A stretch of DNA of 64,000 nucleotides, taken from NCBI RefSeq assembly GCF_017581965.1, contig NZ_JAGEVF010000011.1, forward strand, positions 1 to 64,000. The letters run 5' to 3'. Made by a program: the position numbers and the translations under genes. The notes under the pieces are model-generated. The model worked only from the letters and a program-made list of their open reading frames with translations. It was not told the origin of the DNA and did no database searches. Origin of the DNA: Winogradskyella pelagia. Its GTDB lineage: Bacteria > Bacteroidota > Bacteroidia > Flavobacteriales > Flavobacteriaceae. Positions 1-10,083 of the stretch are shown piece after piece (positions within the stretch are counted from its first letter, which is position 1; each line of letters starts with the position of its first letter).

Positions 1-2657
1 GGTTGACCTGCTAATTCAAAAGAAATAAAAGGCGCTGGATCGCCAGGAGCATTTGTAAACGGACTCACCGTAAATGCCGTTATATCTCCATTTGGCACTG
101 CCGTTGTAGGCTCTTCAGATGGATAAACATCTAAACAATCACCTGTACATGTACTATTATTACTAGCATCTAGAACCGCCAGATTTGTACCTGGGTATGT
201 TGCTCCTATTACTGTACCGTCTGGATTAGTAGCTGGAGGGTTTCCAGTTCCATAGGCTTCTCCATCACCTCCATCGGCGTTAGGATCTAAATAGGCCTCA
301 TTGGCATCACTACAACCGTCACCATCACTATCGGTGTCTAAATGATTAGGGATGCCATCATCATCGGTATCAAATACATCTGGAACTCCATTACCATTTA
401 AGTCTGTATAATCTGTTGTTGACCCATCTCCAGCTCCACCATTATCAATGGTATCAACAAAGTTTGGAACACCATCTCCATCCTCATCTCCTATAGGATT
501 ATTTCCACCTTCAGCTTCAGCTGTATCTAAAATCCCATCATTATCGTCATCTAAATCTTCTGTATCTAGTACTCCATCACCATCTGAATCAATCACATCT
601 CTAAAATCGACGTCATTTATACCATCAGTATTTTGTAATATAGACGTTGCATTAATTATACCATTAGGATCTTCCAATCCTGCGGTAACGTCTATGGCGT
701 CATCCAGTCCATCGAAATCTGTATCATTTCCAGTAAGGGTAATTACTGCTTCAATTGTATCTGATTGACCGTCGTTGTCGGAATCTAAATCTAAGTAATC
801 TGGTATAGTATCACTTGTAGCCAAAAGCCCATCAGTATTTACTGGTGAAATACCATTACTGCCAGCTGGACCACCACTTGGAGTGGTGTCGTAAGTATCT
901 GCTAAACCGTCACCATCTGAATCGTCTGGAATTCCATCGCTATTTGAGTCTAAAGGTGCGACATAAGCTCCGGTAGTCTGGGCTTCGTTATTATCTGGAA
1001 TTCCATCACCGTCTGAATCTAAGTCGTAACCGTTTGGGATTCCATCACCATCCGTATCCGTAAAGTTGGTAAGCGGGTTGTTATCTAAATCTATGTTTTC
1101 ATCTTCCTCCGTATCGAGAATCCCATCATTATCATCATCAATATCTGCAGTATCTATAATACCATCTCCATCCCAATCCAGAGGATTCGCTCCAATCTCA
1201 CAACCAAATCCATCATTCTGGCCTGATGGGTCAGCTATTAAAACTTTTGTAAAGGCAGAGCCTGTTGTGGCCGTGGTAACATCTAAAACTTGATAAATAT
1301 CACCATTGCCATTATTAAATGCATAAAAATTGTCTTGTTCATCTTGCCATACAGCACCAAAAGTAGCATTTGTTATAGGGTCTGTATTTGTAGTTGCGTT
1401 AGCAAGGGTTAAATTAAACCTTTGCGAAAGACCCGTTGTAACATCAACTTTTGTTAATCGAGGTGTAGTTAAAGCACCATTCATTGTCATACCATAAACA
1501 TGATTTCCAACCAAGGCGTAGTCAGCTGCACCGCTAAACCCACCATTAGGACCTGGATCATTAGACACAACTATTTCACTTGCCGCTACCGTCGCTGGAT
1601 AAGAACTAATCCCAGTAACATCGAAAGTGACCAGGTAATTTGTACCTGCATTAGAATTTATGTAGCCAACTGTATTACCAATTGAAAATAACCTAAATGT
1701 AAAAGGTGCTGAAGCGCCTGTGACAGTTATTTCACCAACAAAAGCGTAATTATTACTTGGGTCATAAACTCTAACTACATTAGCAGCATTACTCGAATAT
1801 ATATATTGTGTAGCCGCACTGTATGCACTATTTGTAGCTGATGTATTTGGAACTCCAGGCAATGTACCTATATTTACATATGCCTGTAGAAATGGATTTA
1901 ATCTAAATATCTCGGTAGTTCCATTGCCACTATTCCCTCTTGTTTGATACAGAGAATTAATCACCCCACATTGTAAGGAGGCCAACGCACAAACCGATGA
2001 GATTCCGTCCGTAACCGCAAAATTAGTTCCTAAGGAATATACCACACCAACTTCGATGACCAAACCATTGCCATCTACTGTGGCAGGATCACCAATTCCA
2101 AACTGGCCACCATCTCCACCATCAGCTCCGTTAAATCCATAAGCTTCATTAGCATCACTACAACTGTCATTATCGCTATCTAAGTTTTGAAAATCGAAAC
2201 TACCATCACTATTTGTATCGATTGGTGTTGCTAGTTCTGCAATGTCGTCAGCTCCGTTTGAGTTAAAATCGTTAAAACCGGCATCATTAATATCTATACG
2301 ACCGTCTGTATTAGTATCTTGAGATCCGTAACCAGCCTCCTGTAAATCATAAATACCATCGTTGTCAGAATCTAAATCTAAATAGTCTGGTATGCCATCA
2401 CTATCTGTATCAGTAGGATTTGTTGAAGGATCATTATCAGAATCGGAATTTAAATCTTCAATATTATCTGGTATGCCATCGTTATCATCATCAACATCAG
2501 AAGCATTTAAAACTGAGTCAAAATCACAATCACCTGTCGGTGAAACATCAGCGCATTGCGCCGACAGACTCAAAGTGGTCATAGCAAGGAAAAATGCTAA
2601 AATAAATACGGTTCTGAATTCTTTGTAAGAAGACGAGTTTTGAGTATAGGTTTCCAT
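1..2657 (-). CDS. Secreted Asp-rich (thrombospondin type 3-like) protein, C-terminus cut by window edge
   Basis: I read this frame directly: it opens with ATG at 2657 and stays open for about 885 codons to the left edge, so the C-terminus is missing. Residues about 14-34 form a signal peptide ending in LSLSAQ. Two blocks of Asp-rich repeats, such as [22 protein letters not shown] and DTDGDGIPN (about residues 45-200 and 485-800), resemble thrombospondin type 3 calcium-binding repeats. Between them lies a segment of about 260 residues with a pattern like [18 protein letters not shown], which recalls the propeller-like DUF6923 domain (inferred from memory). Proteins of this type in Flavobacteriaceae are usually exported by the type IX system and anchored at the cell surface. 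The expected C-terminal sorting domain would lie outside the window. Its partner or ligand is unknown. Confidence 0.85.
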   Translation of the reverse strand, partial: METYTQNSSSYKEFRTVFILAFFLAMTTLSLSAQCADVSPTGDCDFDSVLNASDVDDDNDGIPDNIEDLNSDSDNDPSTNPTDTDSDGIPDYLDLDSDNDGIYDLQEAGYGSQDTNTDGRIDINDAGFNDFNSNGADDIAELATPIDTNSDGSFDFQNLDSDNDSCSDANEAYGFNGADGGDGGQFGIGDPATVDGNGLVIEVGVVYSLGTNFAVTDGISSVCALASLQCGVINSLYQTRGNSGNGTTEIFRLNPFLQAYVNIGTLPGVPNTSATNSAYSAATQYIYSSNAANVVRVYDPSNNYAFVGEITVTGASAPFTFRLFSIGNTVGYINSNAGTNYLVTFDVTGISSYPATVAASEIVVSNDPGPNGGFSGAADYALVGNHVYGMTMNGALTTPRLTKVDVTTGLSQRFNLTLANATTNTDPITNATFGAVWQDEQDNFYAFNNGNGDIYQVLDVTTATTGSAFTKVLIADPSGQNDGFGCEIGANPLDWDGDGIIDTADIDDDNDGILDTEEDENIDLDNNPLTNFTDTDGDGIPNGYDLDSDGDGIPDNNEAQTTGAYVAPLDSNSDGIPDDSDGDGLADTYDTTPSGGPAGSNGISPVNTDGLLATSDTIPDYLDLDSDNDGQSDTIEAVITLTGNDTDFDGLDDAIDVTAGLEDPNGIINATSILQNTDGINDVDFRDVIDSDGDGVLDTEDLDDDNDGILDTAEAEGGNNPIGDEDGDGVPNFVDTIDNGGAGDGSTTDYTDLNGNGVPDVFDTDDDGIPNHLDTDSDGDGCSDANEAYLDPNADGGDGEAYGTGNPPATNPDGTVIGATYPGTNLAVLDASNNSTCTGDCLDVYPSEEPTTAVPNGDITAFTVSPFTNAPGDPAPFISFELAGQ

Positions 2658-3192
2658 ATTATATGTAGTTGATGTTGTATTTAAATATATTTTGTATTGT
2701 AAATTTCTTATTATCAATACTTTAATCCTTTACCAAATAAAAATTGTGTTATAATAATTTCAATACACTTTTATCGATAATACGCAAATATATTCGATAA
2801 AGTGTATTTAACAAATTATAATTCTAATATTTTTAGAATATTTTAATAGTCTATATCGGCTTAATATCCTTAAGACACTTTAAGCCTAAGCCAAGTCACA
2901 AATAATAAAAAAACTCTGAGGGATAGTTTTAGAAGAGTATAGCTATTAATCTTCTTAAAAATAGGTTGTTTATTTCTGTTATTTGGGACAGGGTTGAAAT
3001 CAATTCTATTTTGTCAATTCAATTTATTCGAAAGCAAAGTACAGATTATTACAATCTACTTACTAATTATTCGATTAAAAGTCAAATTTTCAACTGAACG
3101 AATCTTTTTGGGCGTTTTTAAGTCTTTATTTCTTTATCCAGACCACTTTAACTACTGTTTATTTTTACATTTGCAGCCAATAAAACGGCCAT
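2658..3192. other. AT-rich divergent intergenic region
   Basis: This is 535 bases between the secreted repeat protein and prfC, which point away from each other. It is very AT-rich. A short plus-strand reading frame inside it (2994-3203) overlaps the prfC start, has no recognisable protein features and looks like chance. Apart from a candidate prfC promoter at its right end I see no RNA gene, repeat or terminator. Confidence 0.6.
3166..3173 (+). promoter_or_regulatory. Candidate -7 box of the prfC promoter
   Basis: TACATTTG matches the Bacteroidota -7 consensus TAnnTTTG. It lies 20 bases upstream of the prfC ATG, so the leader would be short. I see no convincing TTTG -33 element, so this is a partial match. 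Confidence 0.45.
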
Positions 3193-4779
3193 ATGAATTT
3201 TAAAGCTGAAATAAATAGACGACGTACGTTTGGGATAATTTCTCACCCTGATGCTGGTAAAACTACCCTGACAGAAAAACTCCTATTATTTGGTGGTGCC
3301 ATACAAGAGGCTGGTGCTGTAAAAAGTAATAAAATAAAAAAAGGCGCGACGAGTGATTTTATGGAGATTGAGCGTCAACGGGGCATTTCAGTGGCTACTT
3401 CGGTTTTAGCATTTGAGTATAAAGACATTAAAATAAATATTCTCGATACACCTGGTCATAAAGATTTTGCTGAAGATACCTTTAGAACATTAACTGCTGT
3501 TGATAGCGCTATTGTTGTTATTGACGTTGCCAAAGGTGTTGAGGAGCAAACAGAAAAGCTCGTTGAAGTTTGCCGTATGCGCAATATTCCCATGATTGTA
3601 TTTATAAACAAATTAGACCGCGAGGGAAAAGATGCCTTTGATTTACTCGACGAAGTTGAGCAAAAGCTAGGGTTACGAGTTACTCCTTTGAGTTTCCCTA
3701 TTGGCATGGGCTATGACTTTAAAGGTATATACAATATTTGGGAGCACAACGTAAATCTTTTTACAGGTAATAGCAAACAACATATAAATGACACGATTGA
3801 GATTAGCGATTTAACGTCTTCAAAACTCGATGAATTGGTTGGGGAAAATGGAGCACAAACACTACGAGAAGAAATTGAACTTGTAAAAGGTATTTATCCG
3901 GAATTTAAGAAAGATGAATATCTTGATGGACACCTACAACCCGTATTTTTTGGTTCGGCCTTAAATAACTTTGGTGTCAGGGAACTTTTAGATTGTTTTA
4001 TTGAAATAGCACCAAAACCAAGACCCAAACAAAGTGAGGAACGATTAGTGCATCCGGATGAGGATAAATTCACAGGGTTTGTTTTTAAGATTCATGCTAA
4101 TATGGATCCCAACCATAGAAACCGTCTGGCCTTTGTAAAAATCGTTTCTGGCGAGTTTAAGCGTAATACACCTTATTTACACGTACGGCATAATAAGAAC
4201 CTAAAATTCTCTAGTCCCAATGCTTTCTTTGCGGAGAAAAAAGAAATTGTAGATGTGTCCTTCCCTGGAGATATTGTAGGTCTACAAGATAGCGGAAACT
4301 TTAAAATAGGTGACACCCTTACGGAAGGTGAAATAATAAATTACAAAGGCGTTCCAAGCTTTTCGCCAGAACATTTTAGATATATAAATAATGCTGACCC
4401 TTTAAAATCGAAACAGCTCAACAAAGGCATTGACCAATTAATGGATGAAGGTGTAGCCCAATTATTTACATTAGACTACAACGGAAGAAAGGTTATTGGA
4501 ACCGTTGGAGCTTTACAATATGAAGTGATTCAATATAGACTTGAACATGAATATGGCGCTAAATGCACGTATGAGAATCTTAATGTACATAAGGCTTGTT
4601 GGGTAGAAACCAAAGATGAAAAATCTGAAGAATATAAAGATTTTCTGAGGGTAAAACAGCGCTTTCTTGCGAGAGACAAACAGAATCAATTGGTTTTCTT
4701 AGCAGATTCCATGTTTTCATTACAGATGACCCAGCAAAAGTATCCGAGTATTATCTTTCACATGTCTTCTGAATTCTAG
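3193..4779 (+). CDS. prfC: Peptide chain release factor 3 (RF3)
   Basis: RF3 is the translational GTPase that removes RF1/RF2 from the ribosome after peptide release. The 528 residues match the usual RF3 length. The G domain is intact: the P-loop ISHPDAGKTT (about residues 17-26), the G3 motif DTPGHKDFAEDT and the G4 motif INKLDREG. The RF3-type spacing around RGISVATSVLAF and the C-terminal EF-G-like domain distinguish it from EF-G and TypA. The start at 3193 gives the family's typical N-terminus (NRRRTFGIISHP). It is monocistronic on the plus strand, with a candidate TAnnTTTG promoter just upstream. Confidence 0.97.
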   Translation: MNFKAEINRRRTFGIISHPDAGKTTLTEKLLLFGGAIQEAGAVKSNKIKKGATSDFMEIERQRGISVATSVLAFEYKDIKINILDTPGHKDFAEDTFRTLTAVDSAIVVIDVAKGVEEQTEKLVEVCRMRNIPMIVFINKLDREGKDAFDLLDEVEQKLGLRVTPLSFPIGMGYDFKGIYNIWEHNVNLFTGNSKQHINDTIEISDLTSSKLDELVGENGAQTLREEIELVKGIYPEFKKDEYLDGHLQPVFFGSALNNFGVRELLDCFIEIAPKPRPKQSEERLVHPDEDKFTGFVFKIHANMDPNHRNRLAFVKIVSGEFKRNTPYLHVRHNKNLKFSSPNAFFAEKKEIVDVSFPGDIVGLQDSGNFKIGDTLTEGEIINYKGVPSFSPEHFRYINNADPLKSKQLNKGIDQLMDEGVAQLFTLDYNGRKVIGTVGALQYEVIQYRLEHEYGAKCTYENLNVHKACWVETKDEKSEEYKDFLRVKQRFLARDKQNQLVFLADSMFSLQMTQQKYPSIIFHMSSEF

Positions 4780-4922
4780 TTATTGGATTGTGTAGTTCGT
4801 CGAATTATTATTTAAATTATTGTGTTTTACCGACGAAATTTACTTTTAATCGATAATGTAGACTTTGTATTTCTTTAAATCCTACCTTCTTTCTCAGATT
4901 AACCCCAAATAATCTACTTATT

Positions 4923-5153
4923 ATGGAACCGAATCCTAATTGTTTCAGTAATGAAGAAATTACTGTAACCTACAACCCAAAGTGCTGTAAAAATGTTGGT
5001 TTTTGTGCGGCACAACTTTCGAACGTCTTTAGAACTACGGTAATCCCATGGATTGATTTAGATGGCGCAAGTAGCGATGCTATAATCGCCCAGATTAAAA
5101 AATGTCCATCGGGAGCGCTAACCTATTACGTCAATAAAAAAGAAGTGGCTTAA
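4923..5153 (+). CDS. Small mono-cluster 4Fe-4S protein (YjdI/Fer4_19-like)
   Basis: This 76-residue soluble protein fits the divergent mono-cluster ferredoxin-like family (Fer4_19, E. coli YjdI-like). Candidate cluster ligands are C21/C22, C28 and C61, the last in the diagnostic CPSGAL sequence. The spacing NPKCCKNVGFC...KKCPSGALTYY is typical of the family. Its members probably carry one iron-sulfur cluster, but their redox partner is not established. It lies 143 bases after prfC on the same strand and ends before the repeat region next to the DUF3467 gene. Nothing in the neighbourhood suggests a pathway. Confidence 0.8.
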   Translation: MEPNPNCFSNEEITVTYNPKCCKNVGFCAAQLSNVFRTTVIPWIDLDGASSDAIIAQIKKCPSGALTYYVNKKEVA

Positions 5154-5219
5154 AACTTATTAGATGTTCTGAACCCCTCTAAAACCCGTAACCCAAAATA
5201 GCAGCTCTTACTCATTAAA

Positions 5220-5261
5220 CTTGACCCGTTGGTCCGAAATTTAATGGTATTGGCGGTTGCT
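5220..5261. repeat. 42-bp direct repeat, copy 1 (stray copy of the DUF3467 gene 3' end)
   Basis: These 42 bases are identical to 5299-5340, which encode the end of the DUF3467 protein. On the minus strand this copy still reads ...NFGPTGQV followed by a TAA stop, but it has no start and lies beyond the real stop at 5294-5296. The copies start 79 bases apart, with 37 unrelated bases between them. Confidence 0.9.
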
Positions 5262-5293
5262 GCATGTAAACATGTCGAGCAACCTCTCATAAC

Positions 5294-5611
5294 CTAGGCT
5301 TGACCCGTTGGTCCGAAATTTAATGGTATTGGCGGTTGCTCGTAATCCTTGATTTCTCCATGAGCTTTCTCAAAACGCGCAACGTTATCACCTAAAGCTT
5401 TTAATAACCGTTTGGCATGTTGTGGTGTTAAAATAATGCGGGATTTGACCTTACTTTTTGGTGTACCTGGCATAATACTCACAAAATCAACCACAAACTC
5501 AGATACTGAATGGTTAATTATCGCCAAATTAGAATAGGTTCCCTCAGCAACCTTCTCGTCTAATTCTATATTTATTTGTCCCTTCTTAGGGTTTTTTTTG
5601 TCTTCTGCCAT
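5294..5611 (-). CDS. DUF3467 family protein
   Basis: This 105-residue protein matches the DUF3467 family, which is common in Bacteroidota and usually found beside rpoC, as here. Recognisable parts are QINIELDEKVAEGTYSNLA, the hydrophobic FVVDFVSIMPG segment and the basic helix TPQHAKRLLKALGDN. There is no signal peptide or membrane segment, so it should be cytoplasmic. The function of the family is unknown. It lies downstream of rpoC on the same strand, separated by a hairpin terminator at 5638-5671, so it may be expressed by read-through. Its 3' end has been duplicated: a second copy of the last 42 coding bases lies beyond the stop. Confidence 0.9.
   Translation of the reverse strand: MAEDKKNPKKGQINIELDEKVAEGTYSNLAIINHSVSEFVVDFVSIMPGTPKSKVKSRIILTPQHAKRLLKALGDNVARFEKAHGEIKDYEQPPIPLNFGPTGQA
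5299..5340. repeat. 42-bp direct repeat, copy 2 (inside the DUF3467 coding sequence)
   Basis: This copy encodes the C-terminal residues of the DUF3467 protein up to GPTGQA, just before its TAG stop. It matches 5220-5261 base for base. The sequence diverges immediately outside the 42 bases on both sides. Confidence 0.9.
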
Positions 5612-5637
5612 TTCTATATGTTTTAAAAATTAAATAT

Positions 5638-5671
5638 AAAAGCCTTCATGCCATAGGCTTGAAGGCTTTTT
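5638..5671 (-). terminator. Hairpin terminator after rpoC
   Basis: AAAAGCCTTCA (5638-5648) pairs with TGAAGGCTTTT (5660-5670) across an 11-base loop. Read on the minus strand it follows the rpoC stop and runs into a T-rich stretch. It is nearly symmetrical. Confidence 0.8.
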
Positions 5672-5699
5672 ATTATCTCAAAGTCTAGATTTCCTTGAA

Positions 5700-8600
5700 T
5701 TAATTAAAATTCAATTCTTCCTTTGCTTTCATCATTTCGTCAAACTCTGCTTTAGAGCCAACGATAATATTATCATAGTCCCTAACACCTGTACCAGCAG
5801 GGATTCTATGACCAACAATAACATTCTCTTTAAGACCTTCAAGACTATCAATCTTACCATTAACAGCTGCTTCGTTAAGAACTTTTGTTGTTTCTTGGAA
5901 TGAAGCTGCCGAAATAAAGGATTTTGTTTGAAGCGAGGCTCTAGTAATACCTTGTAATATAGGTGTTGCTGTTGCTGGTTTTGCTTCTCTTGCTGTTACA
6001 AGATTTTTATCCTCTCTTCTTAAAATCGAATTTTCATCTCTCAATTGTCTTACAGAAACCATTTGACCAGATTTTAAGTTTTCAGAGTCACCCGCATCTT
6101 CAACAATCTTCATTCCGAAAATCTTATCATTCTCTTCAATGAAATCTGATTTGTGAACTAATTGATTTTCTAAGAATATCGTATCGCCAGAGTCTATAAT
6201 TCTGACTTTACGCATCATTTGTCTAACAACTACCTCAAAGTGCTTGTCGTTAATCTTAACACCTTGTAAACGATATACTTCTTGTACTTCGTTAACTAAG
6301 TATTGTTGCACTGCAGAAGGCCCTTTAATATTTAAAATATCATTCGGTGTAATTGAACCATCAGATAAAGGCATACCCGCTTTTACATAATCATTTTCTT
6401 GAACAAGAATTTGATTAGATAACTTCACTAAGTACTTTTTAATTTCACCTAATTTAGACTCAATTATAATCTCACGGTTACCACGTTTAATCTTACCAAA
6501 AGACACCACACCATCAATCTCACTTACAACAGCAGGATTAGACGGATTACGTGCTTCAAATAATTCTGTTACACGAGGAAGACCACCAGTAATATCACCA
6601 GCCTTAGCAGACTTACGAGGAATCTTAACAAGGATTTTACCTATATCAATTTTATCACCATCGTCAATCATTATATGTGCTCCAACTGGTAAGTTGTATG
6701 AACGAATAGTTTCTCCTTTAGAATCTTCGATTAATAAAGTTGGTATTAACTTTTTGTTTCTTGATTCTGAAATAACTTTCTCTTGGAAACCTGTTTGCTC
6801 ATCTATTTCTACTTGGTAAGTTACACCTTGCTCAATATTCTCATAACGTACTTTACCAGCAAATTCTGAAATAATAACACCGTTGTATGGGTCCCATTGA
6901 CAAATAACATCACCTGTCTTAACCTTAGCACCAGGTTTAACAAAAATATGAGAACCATATGGTATGTTATTGGTGCTTAATACAATACCTGTTTTAGCGT
7001 CTACCAATTTAAGTTCTGAAGTCCTAGAAATTACTACGTCTACTTCTTTGCCTTCGTTATCTTTAGATTTAACCGTTTTTAAATCATCAATTTCTGCAAC
7101 ACCATCGAATTTAACAGTTAACTTATTCTCCTCAGAAATATTACCTGCAATACCACCAACGTGGAATGTACGCAATGTTAACTGAGTTCCTGGCTCTCCA
7201 ATGGATTGTGCGGCTACAACACCAACAGCCTCGCCTCTTTGTACCATTTTACCAGTCGCTAGATTACGACCGTAACAATTAACACATATTCCCTTTTTGG
7301 CTTCACATGTCAGTGGCGAACGCACTTCAATTGATTCAACTGGAGAATTCTCAATTCTCTTGGCAATTTCATCGTTTATATGAGCGCCAGCTTCAACAAG
7401 TAATTCCTCAGTTAACGGATGATAGACATCGTTAAGCGATGTTCTACCTACAATTCTATCTTCTAACTTTTCTACGACTTCTTCGTTCTTCTTAAGGGCT
7501 GATACCTCAATACCTCTTAATGTGCCACAATCTTCTTCATAAACTATAACATCTTGCGATACATCTACTAAACGACGTGTTAAATAACCAGCATCGGCAG
7601 TCTTAAGAGCCGTATCTGCTAATCCTTTACGTGCGCCGTGAGTTGAAATAAAGTATTCTAAAATTGAAAGTCCTTCCTTAAAGTTAGATAGAATCGGATT
7701 TTCAATAATCTCGCCACCACCTGCATTAGATTTTTTAGGTTTAGCCATTAAACCACGCATACCGGTTAACTGACGAATTTGCTCTTTAGAACCACGAGCT
7801 CCTGAATCTAACATCATATATACAGAGTTAAATCCTTGCTGATCTTCTCTAATTCGCTTCATTGAAAGCTCAGTCAATTCGGCATTGGTAGATGTCCAAA
7901 TATCAATAACTTGGTTATAACGTTCATTATTGGTAATAAGACCCATGTTATAATTAGCCATAATACCATCAACTTGCTTATTAGCCGAGTCTATCATCCC
8001 TTGTTTTTCTTGAGGAATGATAATGTCACCTAAACTAAAAGATAAACCTCCTTGAAATGCAAATTTATACCCTAAGGTTTTGATTTCATCAAGGAATTCT
8101 GCAGTTTCAGGAACACTAGTTACTTTTAAGATGTTACCAATAATATCTCTTAAAGACTTTTTGGTCAATACTTCATTAACATATCCTGCTGCCTCAGGTA
8201 CTTTTTCGTTGAACAATACCCTTCCAACAGTAGTTTCAATAATTTGGCTTGTTAATTCACCTTCTTCATTGAAGTCTTTTGTTCTTACCTTAATGCCAGC
8301 ATTCAAATCAACTTGTTTCTCATTGTAGGCAATAGTTACTTCTTCTGGAGAATAAAAAGTTAGGCCTTCACCTTTAACCTTATATTCCTTATCCGTTTTT
8401 CTATGCTTGGTCATATAATATAGACCAAGTACCATATCTTGAGAAGGTACTGTTACTGGTGATCCATTAGCTGGATTTAATATGTTATGTGAAGCCAACA
8501 TTAATAGTTGAGCTTCTAATATTGCTTCTGGTCCTAATGGCAAGTGCACGGCCATTTGGTCGCCATCGAAATCCGCATTAAATGCCGTACATACTAACGG

Positions 8601-10001
8601 ATGCAACTGTATTGCTTTTCCTTCAATAAGTTTTGGCTGGAATGCTTGAATACCCAGTCTGTGTAATGTAGGAGCACGGTTTAGTAATACGGGATGTCCT
8701 TTAAGAACATTTTCTAAGATATCCCAAACAACAGGCTCTTTTCTATCTATAATTTTCTTAGCAGACTTTACTGTTTTTACAATACCTCTTTCAATCAGTT
8801 TTCTGATGATGAAAGGTTTGTAAAGTTCAGCTGCCATATTTTTTGGCAATCCACATTCGAATAATTTTAATTCTGGTCCAACAACAATTACAGAACGTGC
8901 AGAGTAATCAACACGCTTACCAAGCAAGTTTTGACGAAAACGCCCTTGCTTACCTTTTAAAGAATCAGAAAGAGATTTTAATGGTCTGTTTGAGTCTGTT
9001 TTAACCGCAGACGATTTACGTGTGTTGTCAAATAAAGAGTCTACCGATTCTTGTAACATACGCTTTTCGTTGCGTAAAATCACCTCTGGAGCCTTAATCT
9101 CAACTAACCTTTTAAGACGATTATTTCTTATAATTACACGACGATATAAATCATTTAAATCAGACGTTGCAAAACGGCCACCATCTAAAGGCACTAAAGG
9201 TCTTAATTCTGGTGGTATTACCGGAATAGCCTTCATGATCATCCATTCTGGCTTATTCTCTCTATTCATATTAGACTCTCTAAATGCTTCTACTACTTGC
9301 AGACGCTTTAAAGCTTCTGTTTTACGTTGCTTGGATGTTTCGTTGTTTGCTTTGTGTCTTAGGTCATAAGATAATTGATCTAAATCAATTCTTGCCAAAA
9401 TATCAATAAGGCACTCTGCACCCATCTTTGCAATAAACTTGTTTGGATCGGAATCCTCTAAGTATTGGTTTTCTTGAGGAAGCGTTTCTAAAATATTTAG
9501 ATATTCTTCTTCTGTCAGGAAGTCCATTTTCTGAACTGGTTCACCTTCAGCATTCATGGCAATTCCTGGTTGAATTACCACGTATCGCTCATAATAAATG
9601 ATCATATCTAATTTCTTAGACGGTAAACCAAGTAGATAACCAATTTTATTAGGTAGTGAACGGAAGTACCAAATATGAGCAACAGGAACTACTAAATTAA
9701 TATGCCCCACTCTATCTCTTCGTACTTTTTTCTCAGTTACCTCAACACCACATCTGTCACAAACAATACCTTTATAGCGTATTCTTTTATATTTACCACA
9801 AGCACATTCGTAATCCTTTACAGGACCAAAAATTCGCTCACAGAACAAACCATCTCTCTCAGGTTTGTGTGTCCGATAATTTATAGTTTCCGGCTTTAAA
9901 ACCTCACCTCTTGATGCCGCTAAAACGGATTCTGGTGATGCTAAACCGATTGAAATTTTATTAAATTTCACTACTGTGTTCTTATCTTGTCTTCTAGCCA
10001 T
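5700..10001 (-). CDS. rpoC: RNA polymerase subunit beta'
   Basis: This is the beta' subunit of RNA polymerase (1433 residues, close to the family's usual length). The zinc-ribbon cysteines near the N-terminus are visible in CACGKYKR and CDRCGVEV. The catalytic magnesium loop [12 protein letters not shown] lies near residue 475. The second zinc site is built from CGTLRG and CVNCYGRNL, and the bridge-helix/trigger-loop region reads [21 protein letters not shown]. It lies 82 bases downstream of rpoB and is the last gene of the ribosomal protein/RNA polymerase operon. A hairpin terminator follows it. The reading frame is intact. Confidence 0.99.
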   Translation of the reverse strand: MARRQDKNTVVKFNKISIGLASPESVLAASRGEVLKPETINYRTHKPERDGLFCERIFGPVKDYECACGKYKRIRYKGIVCDRCGVEVTEKKVRRDRVGHINLVVPVAHIWYFRSLPNKIGYLLGLPSKKLDMIIYYERYVVIQPGIAMNAEGEPVQKMDFLTEEEYLNILETLPQENQYLEDSDPNKFIAKMGAECLIDILARIDLDQLSYDLRHKANNETSKQRKTEALKRLQVVEAFRESNMNRENKPEWMIMKAIPVIPPELRPLVPLDGGRFATSDLNDLYRRVIIRNNRLKRLVEIKAPEVILRNEKRMLQESVDSLFDNTRKSSAVKTDSNRPLKSLSDSLKGKQGRFRQNLLGKRVDYSARSVIVVGPELKLFECGLPKNMAAELYKPFIIRKLIERGIVKTVKSAKKIIDRKEPVVWDILENVLKGHPVLLNRAPTLHRLGIQAFQPKLIEGKAIQLHPLVCTAFNADFDGDQMAVHLPLGPEAILEAQLLMLASHNILNPANGSPVTVPSQDMVLGLYYMTKHRKTDKEYKVKGEGLTFYSPEEVTIAYNEKQVDLNAGIKVRTKDFNEEGELTSQIIETTVGRVLFNEKVPEAAGYVNEVLTKKSLRDIIGNILKVTSVPETAEFLDEIKTLGYKFAFQGGLSFSLGDIIIPQEKQGMIDSANKQVDGIMANYNMGLITNNERYNQVIDIWTSTNAELTELSMKRIREDQQGFNSVYMMLDSGARGSKEQIRQLTGMRGLMAKPKKSNAGGGEIIENPILSNFKEGLSILEYFISTHGARKGLADTALKTADAGYLTRRLVDVSQDVIVYEEDCGTLRGIEVSALKKNEEVVEKLEDRIVGRTSLNDVYHPLTEELLVEAGAHINDEIAKRIENSPVESIEVRSPLTCEAKKGICVNCYGRNLATGKMVQRGEAVGVVAAQSIGEPGTQLTLRTFHVGGIAGNISEENKLTVKFDGVAEIDDLKTVKSKDNEGKEVDVVISRTSELKLVDAKTGIVLSTNNIPYGSHIFVKPGAKVKTGDVICQWDPYNGVIISEFAGKVRYENIEQGVTYQVEIDEQTGFQEKVISESRNKKLIPTLLIEDSKGETIRSYNLPVGAHIMIDDGDKIDIGKILVKIPRKSAKAGDITGGLPRVTELFEARNPSNPAVVSEIDGVVSFGKIKRGNREIIIESKLGEIKKYLVKLSNQILVQENDYVKAGMPLSDGSITPNDILNIKGPSAVQQYLVNEVQEVYRLQGVKINDKHFEVVVRQMMRKVRIIDSGDTIFLENQLVHKSDFIEENDKIFGMKIVEDAGDSENLKSGQMVSVRQLRDENSILRREDKNLVTAREAKPATATPILQGITRASLQTKSFISAASFQETTKVLNEAAVNGKIDSLEGLKENVIVGHRIPAGTGVRDYDNIIVGSKAEFDEMMKAKEELNFN

Positions 10002-10041
10002 GTTTTGTTTAGTATTCAGTCTCAGTCTCAGTAATCAGTTC

Positions 10042-10061
10042 ACTCAGATTGTAAACTGAGT
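10042..10061. repeat. Short CAGT-type repeats and small hairpin between rpoB and rpoC
   Basis: The 82-base rpoB-rpoC spacer (10002-10083) is built from short repeats around the cores CTCAGT and CAGT. It contains an inverted repeat, ACTCAG (10042-10047) with CTGAGT (10056-10061). This differs from the A/T-rich spacers elsewhere in the window. No function can be assigned. Confidence 0.5.
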
Positions 10062-10083
10062 ACTGCGACTGCCTACTATTTTA

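Noticed and set aside
448-1293. Ser-rich plus-strand genes at the left edge
   Set aside because: They are reverse readings of Asp codons (GAT/GAC to ATC/GTC and TCA/TCC) of the repeat protein on the minus strand.
2994-3203. 69-residue plus-strand gene before prfC
   Set aside because: It overlaps the prfC start and the predicted promoter, has no family features, and its composition looks like AT-rich noise.
4796-4837. Terminator after prfC
   Set aside because: TTCGTCG and CGACGAA pair, but over a 28-base loop and without a T run, so support is weak.
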